A stretch of DNA of 64,000 nucleotides from Taishania sp045629585. GTDB lineage: Bacteria; Bacteroidota; Bacteroidia; Flavobacteriales_D; Crocinitomicaceae. Both the position numbers and the translations under genes were made by a program. The stretch covers positions 1 through 64,000 of the forward strand of contig JAZQRM010000056.1 in the NCBI GenBank assembly GCA_045629585.1, in the 5' to 3' direction. The notes below the pieces were generated by a model, which had not been told where the DNA came from, did not search any database, and saw only the letters and a list, made by a program, of their open reading frames with translations. Positions 1 through 8,904 of the stretch are shown piece after piece. Position 1 is the first letter of the stretch. Each line of letters opens with the position of its first letter.

Positions 1-323
1 AAATGGAAAAAGAAAGGAGCTAATGCGATGGAAAAACCACCCATTAAGGCAAAAAGAACCCACACGTCTAATCTCCTAAAAATCAACCAATACAAAACAA
101 TTATAGCGACAAATAAGGCCACACCAAAAGCATAAGAAACATACATCGCTCCAAAATAAAAACCGGGCTCCTTCGCATATTTAACATTACATTTTGGACA
201 ATTTTTATAAGTCTCACCTACTGTTTTTAACTTATAAGGATTAGCAAGAAAAAAATCACCTTCGTTACATTGTGGACATTTGAAGTGCACAACGCTATAC
301 ATTTTTGAACCTTTTTTGATCAT
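1..323 (-). CDS. DUF983 family membrane protein (3' end cut off by window)
   Basis: Open frame from an ATG at 323 to the window edge, about 107 residues visible, not complete. Two CPxC zinc-ribbon-like motifs (CPQC near residue 16 and CPKC near residue 42) are followed by a KEPGFYFGAMYVSYA stretch and hydrophobic segments from about residue 65 on. That order is the DUF983 pattern: a small zinc-ribbon head and then transmembrane helices. The ATG at 323 is preferred over the in-frame ATG at 302 because the extra IKKGSK residues resemble family N termini. Function is unknown. It is divergent from the secreted nuclease gene that starts at 486. Confidence 0.8.
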   Translation of the reverse strand, partial: MIKKGSKMYSVVHFKCPQCNEGDFFLANPYKLKTVGETYKNCPKCNVKYAKEPGFYFGAMYVSYAFGVALFVAIIVLYWLIFRRLDVWVLFALMGGFSIALAPFFFH

Positions 324-473
324 AACGGTCGTATTAATATTGTTACGTAAAGTTAACAATATTTAGTCTTACAAACACTCTAGAAGCCTTCTAAATTAGC
401 CTCCTTCACAATTTAATAACAATTGATTTTCACTTAAAAAATCAAAAAAATATTTCATCCTAATGAAAAGCAT

Positions 474-481
474 TATTTTTG
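474..481 (+). promoter_or_regulatory. Bacteroidota -7 promoter box (TATTTTTG)
   Basis: Exact match to TAnnTTTG ending only 4 bases before the ATG at 486, so the transcript would be leaderless or nearly so. No clear TTG at the -33 distance was found, which lowers confidence. Confidence 0.45.
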
Positions 482-485
482 CAGT

Positions 486-1553
486 ATGAAACATATTTAC
501 CTCTTTTTAATCTCACTATTCTCAACCTTCGTAGCATTTTCACAAAACTACGGCAACTACTATAATACGATTACACAAACAGATAGTGCTCTGGTTTTAA
601 AAAACAAATTAAAACAGATCATCACGTCCACTCATAACAACATTTCTTATGCGAGAGTTTGGGATGTTTTAAAGGAATCCGATCTTGATTTAACAAATCG
701 ATCAAATGTGGTTTTAGTATATGGTTATAATGATTCGGATGAAACATTAACCAATGATCGTACTCGTGGGAAAACACTTAACGGTGGTGGTACAAGTCAA
801 TGGAACAGAGAACACGTATATCCAAAATCACAAGGTAGACCAGACTTAGGCGAAACCGGACCAGGCTCAGACGCTCATCACCTACGACCTGCTGACCCAA
901 CATTCAACGGACAAAGAGGTAACCGAGCATTTGGAGAAAGTACCAATTCAACAGGATTTGCAGGTGTAAATACAGATGGTTCATTTTTCCCTGGTGAAGA
1001 ATGGAAGGGAGATGTAGCTCGTATGATTATGTATATGTATATGCGTTATGATGAAAGATGTAATCCTAAACGTGTTGGAATAGATACGTTAATCACCTAT
1101 TCGCAAATAGATGATATGATTGACTTATTTATCAAATGGCACGAAGAAGATCCCGTATCAGCACTAGAAATACAACGCAATGATGTAGTTGCTAGATTCC
1201 AAGGGAACAGAAATCCATTTATCGACAAACCTGAATATGTATCAAAAGTTTGGAAGACTAGCCCAGCAGCAGGTAATGATGATAACGACAATGAACAACC
1301 AAATGTCAGTACAACGGTTGTAAATCAACAATCAATTGCCCTTTTTCCTAATCCAACTAGTGGAATAATTAATATTCAATCAGGAAAAGCGGAAAACTAT
1401 AAATACAATGTAACAGATGCCTTAGGACGAGTTATCGTTTCAGGAACTAATTCTAACTCTCAAATAGACTTAACCAATTATAATAGTGGAGCCTATTTCA
1501 TAACAGTAACAACACCAAACAACACCAAAACATTACGCGTTATCAAACGATAA
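486..1553 (+). CDS. Secreted endonuclease I family nuclease with T9SS sorting domain
   Basis: Predicted extracellular DNA/RNA-degrading enzyme of the endonuclease I (EndA/NucM) His-Me-finger family. Residues 1-20 are a signal peptide ending in AFSQ. The nuclease domain covers about 25-250, with the signature WNREHVYP at 106-113 (catalytic His110) and an HHLRPAD stretch from 131. A low-complexity Asp/Asn linker near 265-275 leads to a C-terminal T9SS sorting domain (about 285-355) that begins FPNPTSG and ends in a basic tail. Known for the family: a metal-dependent nonspecific nuclease. Inferred: exported by Sec, crosses the outer membrane by type IX secretion, and scavenges nucleic acids. Monocistronic, closed by a strong terminator. 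Confidence 0.9.
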   Translation: MKHIYLFLISLFSTFVAFSQNYGNYYNTITQTDSALVLKNKLKQIITSTHNNISYARVWDVLKESDLDLTNRSNVVLVYGYNDSDETLTNDRTRGKTLNGGGTSQWNREHVYPKSQGRPDLGETGPGSDAHHLRPADPTFNGQRGNRAFGESTNSTGFAGVNTDGSFFPGEEWKGDVARMIMYMYMRYDERCNPKRVGIDTLITYSQIDDMIDLFIKWHEEDPVSALEIQRNDVVARFQGNRNPFIDKPEYVSKVWKTSPAAGNDDNDNEQPNVSTTVVNQQSIALFPNPTSGIINIQSGKAENYKYNVTDALGRVIVSGTNSNSQIDLTNYNSGAYFITVTTPNNTKTLRVIKR

Positions 1554-1563
1554 GGATACAAAC

Positions 1564-1597
1564 AAAAAAAGGGGAACAAATTGTTCCCCTTTTTTTG
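1564..1597. terminator. Bidirectional intrinsic terminator
   Basis: GGGGAACAA and TTGTTCCCC arms flanked by A and T runs, between the convergent nuclease gene and the SlyD-like gene. It works in both directions. Confidence 0.85.
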
Positions 1598-1605
1598 TCT
1601 CTCAA

Positions 1606-2091
1606 TTAGTGTTGATGACCACCTTCACCATGAACATGACCATGAGCAATCTCATCATCTGTTGCAGTGCGAACGTCTACCACTTCAATTTCAAAATTTA
1701 AAACAACACCAGCTAAAGGGTGATTCAAATCTAAGGTTACTTCCTCTTGATCAATTTTAGAAATTGTCGCAATTGCAGGACCTTGCTCCGTATCTAATTG
1801 TACTTGTAAGCCTATTTGCAACTCGTTAATATCTCCTTGGAAACCACTTGCTGGAACTACGTGTAATAAATCATCACTTTTTACTCCGTAACCATTTTCC
1901 GGTTGTACAGTAACTGATTTTTTATCTCCTTTTTCCATTCCTTCGATTTCTAACTCTAATCCTGGGATCAAAGCTCCTACTCCATGTAAATAAACCAAAG
2001 GTGCACGTCCATTAGATGTGTCTAAAATTTCTCCCTCGTTGTTTTTTAACGTATAGTCTAAAGAAACAACTGAATTTGTTGTAATTTTCAT
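1606..2091 (-). CDS. SlyD-like FKBP-type peptidyl-prolyl cis-trans isomerase
   Basis: 161 residues. N-terminal FKBP half (SVVSLDYTLKNNEGEILD), then an IF-domain insert and a conserved NHPLAG motif, and a His-rich tail (HGHVHGEGGHQH) like the metal-binding tail of SlyD. Predicted cytoplasmic folding helper (proline isomerase and chaperone, possibly nickel-binding). The reading frame stays open 26 codons upstream, but MKITTNSVV at 2091 matches the family N terminus and avoids overlapping the divergent GDPD gene. The tail is shorter than in E. coli SlyD. The assignment to the SlyD/FkpA-like subgroup is firm; the metal role is inferred. Confidence 0.88.
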   Translation of the reverse strand: MKITTNSVVSLDYTLKNNEGEILDTSNGRAPLVYLHGVGALIPGLELEIEGMEKGDKKSVTVQPENGYGVKSDDLLHVVPASGFQGDINELQIGLQVQLDTEQGPAIATISKIDQEEVTLDLNHPLAGVVLNFEIEVVDVRTATDDEIAHGHVHGEGGHQH

Positions 2092-2167
2092 GTATTCTTG
2101 AATATGGGTACAATATGCGACTTTTTGACGAAATGTCGTTGCGATTAAATCAAAAAAATAACTAAAC

Positions 2168-2854
2168 ATGCAAATAATTGCTCATCGAGGGTGTCCAACC
2201 TTGTTTTTAGAGAATACTCGAAACTCATTTTTAAAAGCAATTGAACTTAATTATGACATGATTGAGTTAGACGTACAGATCACTAAGGATAACCAACTAG
2301 TTGTTTTTCATGACGACAACTTAGAACGGTTAACACTTTCACAATCAACAAAAAAAATTAATGACCTCAACTACGAAGAGCTACTTAATACTCCATTATT
2401 GGATGGTTCTATCATTCCACTGTTAAAAGATATTTTAGACGAAATGGATCAACAAATAGCATTTAATCTAGAAATAAAAACAACTTCCGTAGGTATTCAA
2501 TTAAGCGATATGATAAAAGATAGAAAACCATATGCACCTTATTTAATAAGTTCATTCTTGATGATGGAATTAAATGCGTTTAAAACAAGAAACCCGAACA
2601 TACCTCTCGCTTGGTTAACACCACAACTTTGCTTAAATGACTTTAAAATCGCCAAAAAACTCAACGCCATATCCATACACATACCTAATGAATCAAAAGA
2701 CATTACACTTTTGAAAAAAATGAAAGAAGAGAACTATTTGTGTAACGTTTATACAGTTAATGAAATCCAAGATTACCACTTTTGGAAGCAACAAAATATA
2801 AATGGAATATTTACGGATTCAACCATTATATTAGGGAATCACCTCGCTACCTAA
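2168..2854 (+). CDS. Glycerophosphodiester phosphodiesterase family protein
   Basis: 228 residues, a complete GDPD TIM-barrel domain. The catalytic signature is visible: HRG at 6-8, ENT at 15-17, ELDVQ from 33 and HDD at 48-50. No signal peptide, so probably cytoplasmic. The family hydrolyses glycerophosphodiesters to sn-glycerol-3-phosphate and an alcohol. It is divergent from the SlyD gene with a 76-base gap and is followed by an unrelated secreted protease. The substrate is not decided by sequence; a UgpQ-like role is likely. Confidence 0.88.
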   Translation: MQIIAHRGCPTLFLENTRNSFLKAIELNYDMIELDVQITKDNQLVVFHDDNLERLTLSQSTKKINDLNYEELLNTPLLDGSIIPLLKDILDEMDQQIAFNLEIKTTSVGIQLSDMIKDRKPYAPYLISSFLMMELNAFKTRNPNIPLAWLTPQLCLNDFKIAKKLNAISIHIPNESKDITLLKKMKEENYLCNVYTVNEIQDYHFWKQQNINGIFTDSTIILGNHLAT

Positions 2855-2972
2855 ACAACTAATATTCATTATTGTATTCGCTAAGTTTCCAACTCAAACA
2901 AATGATTTATTTTAAATTCAAGCTTTATATAATGAGTATTTAATATATTTACCTTCAGCGAAAAACTATAAA

Positions 2973-5324
2973 ATGAAAAAAATAATACTCTTAGCTTGTC
3001 TTTTAGGTAGTAGTATAATTGGAAATGCTCAAATTCAAGGTAATGGAGGTACTCCTTACTCAGAAAAAGCAAAGTACATTATAGATCCTACTATTGCTAT
3101 CTCTAAATTCCCTACTCCAAACATCCAAGCACTGCGTGCCGAAGATGAAATCGTAGATGAATACAAATCTGGACCTTGGCGTTTCGCCTACAACCATTTA
3201 ACAAATTTGAACATGTCCAATTCTGGAACATGGACAGATTTAAAAAATGGTGGAAAAATGTGGCGTATCCACATCAACAGTAAGGATGCATTAACGCTAA
3301 ATTTCTTTCTAAAAGATGTTGTCATCCCTGAAGGAAATGGATTATATGTATATAATTTAGATAAATCATTTATCCTTGGAGAATTTGTTCAAAACCACGT
3401 TTATTTGGGTGAATTAGGAACAGAATTAATCCCTGGACAAGATGCCATTTTAGAGTATTATGTCAGTCCAACGAATACATATAAGCCTCATAGCTTAACG
3501 ATTGACATGATTGGACATGGATATAGAACTGCAGAAGAATACCGCGAAAAAGCCTTTGGTAGTTCAGGAAGTTGTAATATGAATGTCGTTTGTCCAGATG
3601 GAACCCCATGGGAAAATCAAATTCGTAGTGTGGCAATGCTTGTTTCTGGAAGTGTAAATGGATCAGGTTTTTGTACAGGAGCATTAATAAATAATGTCAA
3701 CAATGATGGAAAACCCTATTTTCTAACAGCAAATCACTGCGGTACTTCGGTAACGAACTGGATTTTCCGTTTTAACTGGCAATCTGCTACATGTAATAAT
3801 CCAAACGCGTCACCAACAAATTTTAATTCATTAAGTGGTGCTACTCTTCGTGCTACTAGAGCAAATTCAGATTTTAATCTAGTAGAAATTACTGGTGGCT
3901 TAACAAACGGACGAATTCCGTCGAACTTCAATGTTTATTTCCCAGGATGGAATAGACGCCAAACTGGACACACTGCAGCAATAGGTATCCACCATCCTGC
4001 AGGAGACATTAAGAAAATTTCTTTTGACGATAACGCCCCAACCATCTCCAACTACGGACAAACAAACTATGGAGATAATACTTGGAGAGTTGTTTGGGAC
4101 CGTAACACAACTACAGAAGGTGGATCTTCTGGTTCTCCTTTATTTAATCAAAATGGTCAAATTATAGGTCAACTTTGGGGAGGTGGAGCAGCATGTAATC
4201 GCTTGACACAACCTGATTATTATGGAGGTCTTTGGATGTCATGGGATGCCGTTGCAAATACTGCTCAACAATTAAAATTCTGGTTAGATCCAAATAATAC
4301 AGGCGTGGAATTTATCGATGGATACGAGCCAAACACACCTGCAGCACCCAATAACGCTGGAATTTCAGCAATAACATCACCTGCACAAAATGCTCTGTTA
4401 TGTACAAATACTGTAACACCAGTAGTTGTTTTAAGAAATTCAGGATCTAACAATTTAACAAGTGTTGCAATCGTCACTTCGGCAAATGGCACGACATTAA
4501 ACACATACAATTGGACAGGTAATTTAGCTTCTAATGCAAGTACAAATGTTACTTTACCACAAATGACACTTCCAAATGGAAACGTAACAATAGCAATTCG
4601 TACCAACAATCCAAATGGTCAAACAGATACGAACACAGCAAATGATAATACTTCCACAAATGTTACTGTAGTACAAAATGGAAATCCAGTTACAATAAAC
4701 ATCTTGACAGATTGTTACGGGGAGGAAACGCGTTGGGCTATCCAACCAAATAACTCGTCTACAATTACTATTCAAGGAGGAAATACGACTGTTCCTTTAA
4801 CAGGAGGAAATACTGGGTATTCACAAAATCATTCTAGTATATATCAAGATAATACTCAATATGCAATCAATACCTGTTTAACAACTGGTTGTTATACTTT
4901 CACAATTGCAGATGCTTATCGTGATGGTATTGGTACTTCTCAATATTGTAACCGACCAGGAAGTTATTCCGTAACGGATGGAGGTTCGACCAATCTTGTA
5001 ACGATGACAACTGCAAGTTTTGGAGCAGCAGCCACTCATAACTTCTGCGTTGGCGGTGCGACAAATGTGAGCACTTCATCAATTCTTCTTTCTCAATTAG
5101 CTATCTATCCAAATCCATCAAATGGACTGGTAACCATCAAATTGGATGACCAATTTATAAATAGCACAATTGATGTATTAGATATTACGGGAAGAATTGT
5201 ATATACTGAAACACTGAACAATTCAGAGCAATCATTTGATTTATCAAACCTAACAAAAGGTAGATATTTAGTAAACATTCAAACTCACGAAGGAAATGTT
5301 ACTAAAACTATTGTTCTTCAATAA
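2973..5324 (+). CDS. Secreted trypsin-fold serine protease (lysyl-endopeptidase-like) with T9SS sorting domain
   Basis: 783 residues. A signal peptide (about 1-19, ending GNAQ) is followed by an N-terminal prodomain-like region and a chymotrypsin-fold domain. The catalytic triad is visible: His in LTANHC (about 253), Asp in NSDFNL (about 299) and Ser in EGGSSGSPLF (about 385). Cys-rich segments resemble lysyl endopeptidases. The middle part (about 460-690) is Asn/Thr-rich with a CARDB-like Ig repeat and a Cys-containing domain. The C terminus (about 705-783) is a T9SS sorting domain beginning YPNPSNG. Inferred role: extracellular protein digestion. Cleavage specificity is not certain. Single gene ending at a terminator. 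Confidence 0.9.
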   Translation: MKKIILLACLLGSSIIGNAQIQGNGGTPYSEKAKYIIDPTIAISKFPTPNIQALRAEDEIVDEYKSGPWRFAYNHLTNLNMSNSGTWTDLKNGGKMWRIHINSKDALTLNFFLKDVVIPEGNGLYVYNLDKSFILGEFVQNHVYLGELGTELIPGQDAILEYYVSPTNTYKPHSLTIDMIGHGYRTAEEYREKAFGSSGSCNMNVVCPDGTPWENQIRSVAMLVSGSVNGSGFCTGALINNVNNDGKPYFLTANHCGTSVTNWIFRFNWQSATCNNPNASPTNFNSLSGATLRATRANSDFNLVEITGGLTNGRIPSNFNVYFPGWNRRQTGHTAAIGIHHPAGDIKKISFDDNAPTISNYGQTNYGDNTWRVVWDRNTTTEGGSSGSPLFNQNGQIIGQLWGGGAACNRLTQPDYYGGLWMSWDAVANTAQQLKFWLDPNNTGVEFIDGYEPNTPAAPNNAGISAITSPAQNALLCTNTVTPVVVLRNSGSNNLTSVAIVTSANGTTLNTYNWTGNLASNASTNVTLPQMTLPNGNVTIAIRTNNPNGQTDTNTANDNTSTNVTVVQNGNPVTINILTDCYGEETRWAIQPNNSSTITIQGGNTTVPLTGGNTGYSQNHSSIYQDNTQYAINTCLTTGCYTFTIADAYRDGIGTSQYCNRPGSYSVTDGGSTNLVTMTTASFGAAATHNFCVGGATNVSTSSILLSQLAIYPNPSNGLVTIKLDDQFINSTIDVLDITGRIVYTETLNNSEQSFDLSNLTKGRYLVNIQTHEGNVTKTIVLQ

Positions 5325-5337
5325 AACTTTATAACAT

Positions 5338-5372
5338 AAAAAAAGCGAGGTAATTATTATCTCGCTTTTTTT
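5338..5372. terminator. Bidirectional intrinsic terminator
   Basis: GCGAG/CTCGC stem flanked by seven As and seven Ts, between the convergent protease gene and the phosphopantetheinyl transferase gene. Confidence 0.8.
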
Positions 5373-5907
5373 ATACCCAAACTATCGTATAAGCTCCAAC
5401 AAAATCACGATGAACCTTATACCCTACTGATTGATGTACAATCGTATTGGTTTCTTTATCAAAACAAAAATCTAGTTCAGGTTTCACTGTACCTCCTCCC
5501 ATTTTTTTAAATAAAGCCTCTTTTGCACACCAAATAAGCAGAAGTTCCTCATCAGTCCAGCTAAAGCCTAATTCCACTTCAGATAGATAATAATCTCTAC
5601 CACGGCTCAAATTAGGACTATGCCTTTCAATGTCCACACCAATTTTATCTTCCGAAAATCCAATAAAGACGTACTCATCTCTATGTGAAATCGAAATGTT
5701 AATATTTGGATGATGTACTAAAGAAGGCATCCCTTTAATGTCTTTTTGTATCAATGAAATCAATCCAAGCGTATCCAATAAATGTCTTAGTGTACCTGAA
5801 TATAATTGGCGCTTATCAGCACTTTTTAAAAGAGAAGGAAACTCCACTATTTTAACAACAAATAATTCATGCCCTTCCACTTGATTATGATAGACGATTT
5901 GATACAT
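5371..5907 (-). CDS. 4'-phosphopantetheinyl transferase superfamily protein
   Basis: 178 residues, Sfp/AcpT-like. Visible motifs: ISISH at 71-75, IGVDIE at 89-94 (Mg-binding acidic residues) and WCAKEALFK at 126-134. Known reaction: transfer of the phosphopantetheine arm of CoA to the conserved Ser of carrier proteins. The only carrier proteins in the window are the two ACPs of the pigment locus (44.7 and 48.3 kb), so activating them is a reasonable inference, although a primary-metabolism AcpS-type role cannot be excluded. Divergent from the C45 hydrolase gene 45 bases away, with interlocked promoters. Confidence 0.88.
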   Translation of the reverse strand: MYQIVYHNQVEGHELFVVKIVEFPSLLKSADKRQLYSGTLRHLLDTLGLISLIQKDIKGMPSLVHHPNINISISHRDEYVFIGFSEDKIGVDIERHSPNLSRGRDYYLSEVELGFSWTDEELLLIWCAKEALFKKMGGGTVKPELDFCFDKETNTIVHQSVGYKVHRDFVGAYTIVWV

Positions 5908-5923
5908 ATTATAATTGAATCAG

Positions 5924-5931
5924 TATATTTG
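5924..5931 (+). promoter_or_regulatory. Promoter for the C45 hydrolase/ligase operon (TATATTTG)
   Basis: Exact TAnnTTTG box with a TTTG at 5898-5901, a 22-base gap that suits the Bacteroidota -33/-7 layout. It overlaps the region used by the opposite-strand promoter at 5938-5945. Confidence 0.55.
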
Positions 5932-5937
5932 TTAAAA

Positions 5938-5945
5938 CAAAGATA
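5938..5945 (-). promoter_or_regulatory. -7 box for the phosphopantetheinyl transferase gene (TATCTTTG)
   Basis: Exact TAnnTTTG match on the minus strand, 30 bases before the ATG at 5907. No good -33 element was seen. Its footprint would clash with the plus-strand promoter at 5924-5931. Confidence 0.45.
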
Positions 5946-5952
5946 ATCCAAA

Positions 5953-7620
5953 TTGATACCTAAAATACTCACATTCCTTTTGCGTTTAATTTTCATACCT
6001 TTGGAAATTACGTTATACTTATTAATTGTACTTTTCTTTTATATATCTTGGAAAGGTACCATCCCACCACCACCAATTACAAAGCAAGAAATCCCCAAAC
6101 GAATCGAGCTCTCAGAAAATTTTTATGCGGTTGGTGATAATTACTTACGATTAAATGAAAGTGGTATCTGGGAATTGTACTTAGAAGGAACAAGTTATGA
6201 AAGAGGTTTGGCCTACGGCGCTTTAACCAAAGAGCTCAATAACTACCAAGAAGAAGTATTCGTTAACTCAATAAACCAATTTGTACCACAAGGTTTATTT
6301 CAAAACGTACTTCGCATTTTTGTTTCTTATTTTAACTCCAAAATACCAGATCACATCCCTTTAGAATATCAAAAAGAGATTTATGGTATTTCTCAAACAT
6401 TTAGTGACGAATACGATTATATAGGTGATAAATACTCTCGAATACTAAATTACCACGCAGCTCATGATCTAGGACATGCACTCAATGATTATAGTATTGT
6501 GGGATGTACTTCATTTGCTGCTCGTAATCATAAATCAGAAAATGGAGATTTAATAATTGGTCGAAATTTTGATTTCTATATAGGAGATGATTTCGCCAAA
6601 AACACAATCTTAATGGTCATGCGACCAGCAACTGGATATCCATTTGCATCCGTTTCATGGGCTGGATATATGGGGGTTTCATCAGGGCTAAACACCAAAG
6701 GTATCAGTGTGACCATTAATGCTTCAAAGTCAGATGTACCCACAAGCGCAAAAACACCAATTGGACTTTTAGCTAGAGAAATATTACAGTATGCAAAAAA
6801 CATTGACGAAGCAATAAAGATTGCAAAAAGTAGATCTGTATTTGTCTCTGAAACAATTCTAGTATCTTCTGGAAAGGAAAATAAAGCTGTTTTAATCGAA
6901 ATATCACCTAATAAATTTGGAGTAAAAGTGATGGATGAAGATTACATGATCTGCGCCAATCACTACCAATCACAAATCTACCTAAATGACTCCAACAATA
7001 TTACAAACATAGCTACTAGTGATTCGAAATATAGATATGACCGTACAAAAGAACTTATTCAACAATATAAAAAACTAAATCCTCTTCTTTCCGCTACAAT
7101 ATTACGCGACCAAAATGACCTAAAGGGTGACACATTGGGAATGGGAAATCCAAGAGCTATTAATCAATTATTAGCTCACCATAGCGTCGTTATTCAACCC
7201 AAGCAGTCTCTTCTATTTGTATCCACTAAACCCTATCAACTAGGAAAATACATCGGTTTAAATGTGGAGAAATCAGTAATGCAACGAAAGTTAGTCTATG
7301 ATCAAGAAATCCCTGAAGATCCATTCCTAACAAATTCAAAATACAATGACTTCACACAATATAAAACTCAAAAACAAGAAATAAGTAAATATCTTTCTCG
7401 ACAAATTGATTTAAACTTATCCCAGCAGCAAATTGACAACTTCATACATTTAAATAAAGAATCCTATTTAACGTACGATTCCTTAGGCGATTATTTTATG
7501 AAAAAAGGGGACAAAAAGAAAGCAATTTCCTATTATAAAACAGCTTTGACTAAAAAAGTCGCGTCAAAAAATAGTGAAAAAGAAATACTTAAAAAGATAG
7601 AAGTCGCGAACGCCAAATAG
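5953..7620 (+). CDS. C45-family autoproteolytic acyltransferase/hydrolase (Ntn fold), TTG start
   Basis: 555 residues. Residues 1-30 form a membrane anchor; the Ntn-hydrolase domain follows. GCTSF with Cys185 is the predicted autocleavage site and nucleophile, followed by ENGDLIIGRNFDF typical of the acyl-CoA:6-aminopenicillanate acyltransferase/bile-salt-hydrolase-like superfamily. The C terminus (about 500-555) resembles a TPR hairpin. The start is a TTG: an in-frame TAA lies 9 bases upstream and the next Met is far inside the domain. The stop is 1 base before the next gene, a PaaK-like ligase, suggesting coupled amide or acyl-transfer chemistry. The substrate is unknown. Confidence 0.85.
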   Translation: MIPKILTFLLRLIFIPLEITLYLLIVLFFYISWKGTIPPPPITKQEIPKRIELSENFYAVGDNYLRLNESGIWELYLEGTSYERGLAYGALTKELNNYQEEVFVNSINQFVPQGLFQNVLRIFVSYFNSKIPDHIPLEYQKEIYGISQTFSDEYDYIGDKYSRILNYHAAHDLGHALNDYSIVGCTSFAARNHKSENGDLIIGRNFDFYIGDDFAKNTILMVMRPATGYPFASVSWAGYMGVSSGLNTKGISVTINASKSDVPTSAKTPIGLLAREILQYAKNIDEAIKIAKSRSVFVSETILVSSGKENKAVLIEISPNKFGVKVMDEDYMICANHYQSQIYLNDSNNITNIATSDSKYRYDRTKELIQQYKKLNPLLSATILRDQNDLKGDTLGMGNPRAINQLLAHHSVVIQPKQSLLFVSTKPYQLGKYIGLNVEKSVMQRKLVYDQEIPEDPFLTNSKYNDFTQYKTQKQEISKYLSRQIDLNLSQQQIDNFIHLNKESYLTYDSLGDYFMKKGDKKKAISYYKTALTKKVASKNSEKEILKKIEVANAK

Positions 7621-7621
7621 A

Positions 7622-8860
7622 ATGAAATTATCTAAAGAACTCATAGAATCCTTAAAGTATGCACAAGAGAATGCTCCGTTTTACCAAAAACGATTTGCTA
7701 ACCTTGTTATTGATGAAAATTTGGATTACAATGAATTTATCAAAATACCTTTTACTACAAAATTTGATTTAACCGACTCGAACTCCGAATTTAGAGCCGT
7801 TCCATTACAGAAAATAACAGAATACGCTACAACTTCTGGAACTTCAGGAAAACCTATAACAATGTATCTGACCGCTAACGATTTAGAGCGTCTAGCGTAT
7901 AATGAAGCTTCCTCTTTGCGGAAAATTGGAGCAACTTCAGATGACGTAATTCAGTTAATGACTACAATGGATCGCCAATTTATGGCTGGGCTAGCTTATT
8001 TTCTTGGTGTTCAAAAATTAGGTGCAGGTATGGTGCGAATAGGGCCTGGTGTACCGTCTCTTCAATGGCAATCCATCATTGAAAATGAAGTAACCGTGTT
8101 AATTGCAGTACCAAGTTTTATCGTACAACTTCTGAATTTCGCACAACAAAATGATATTGATTTTAAAAGTACAAAAGTCAAAAAAATACTTGCAATCGGG
8201 GAACCGATAAGAGATACTGAATTCAATCTAAATAGATTAGGAAAAAAAATAACAGACTGTTGGGACATTGAACTTTATTCCACCTACGCATCAACTGAAA
8301 TGACTGCCGCATTCACAGAATGTACAAGCCAAAACGGAGGACATCTAATGAATGACCTTCTATTTCTTGAAGTTTTAGACGATAATGATAAGCCGGTTAA
8401 TGATGGGCAAATTGGTGAAATAGTCGTGACCTCATTAAATGTAGAAGGAACTCCATTAATTCGTTATAGAACAGGAGATTTGGCTCACTATTATCAAAAT
8501 GAATGCAGTTGTGGTTTAAAAACTCCAAGATTAGGTCCTATAATTGGTCGTAAAAATCAAATGATCAAATTTAAAGGAACAACGCTTTTCCCTAATTCAA
8601 TTTTTGATGTTCTTGATCAAAATTCAACAATCCAGATGTACAAATTAGTTGTCTCTAAAGATGAATTACAACAAGACTTATTGACCGTTCTTTTGCCCAC
8701 TTCAATACGTGAAAAACTGAATATAAACGGATTAATCGAAGCCTGTCGATCAAACATAAAAGTAGTACCTAACTTTGAATTTATTGAGGATGAACAACTT
8801 CTCTCTAAAATATATAAAACAGAAAAAAGAAAACCTGAAAAAATCACTTTTTTGTACTGA
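7622..8860 (+). CDS. Phenylacetate-CoA-ligase-like adenylate-forming enzyme
   Basis: 412 residues of the ANL superfamily, PaaK-like. The nucleotide-binding loop TTSGTSGKP lies near residues 76-84; the adenylate site motif (YSTYASTEM) and YRTGDLAHY follow, with a Cys-containing CSCG stretch near 297 as in PaaK-type enzymes. It should activate a carboxylic acid as an acyl-adenylate and probably load CoA. It begins 1 base after the C45 hydrolase stop, so the two are translated together and probably act on the same acyl group. The acid could be aromatic or fatty; the sequence does not settle it. Confidence 0.85.
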   Translation: MKLSKELIESLKYAQENAPFYQKRFANLVIDENLDYNEFIKIPFTTKFDLTDSNSEFRAVPLQKITEYATTSGTSGKPITMYLTANDLERLAYNEASSLRKIGATSDDVIQLMTTMDRQFMAGLAYFLGVQKLGAGMVRIGPGVPSLQWQSIIENEVTVLIAVPSFIVQLLNFAQQNDIDFKSTKVKKILAIGEPIRDTEFNLNRLGKKITDCWDIELYSTYASTEMTAAFTECTSQNGGHLMNDLLFLEVLDDNDKPVNDGQIGEIVVTSLNVEGTPLIRYRTGDLAHYYQNECSCGLKTPRLGPIIGRKNQMIKFKGTTLFPNSIFDVLDQNSTIQMYKLVVSKDELQQDLLTVLLPTSIREKLNINGLIEACRSNIKVVPNFEFIEDEQLLSKIYKTEKRKPEKITFLY

Positions 8861-8904
8861 TTAGGCATAAAATTTGATACTGTTAATTAAGAAATTTAAA
8901 GAAC

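Noticed and set aside
2092..2169. N-terminal extension of the SlyD-like protein
   Set aside because: The extra 26 residues do not match FKBP N termini and would overlap the divergent GDPD gene start.
4265..4609. 114-codon frame antisense to the serine protease gene
   Set aside because: Shadow of the Asn/Thr-rich part of the protease.
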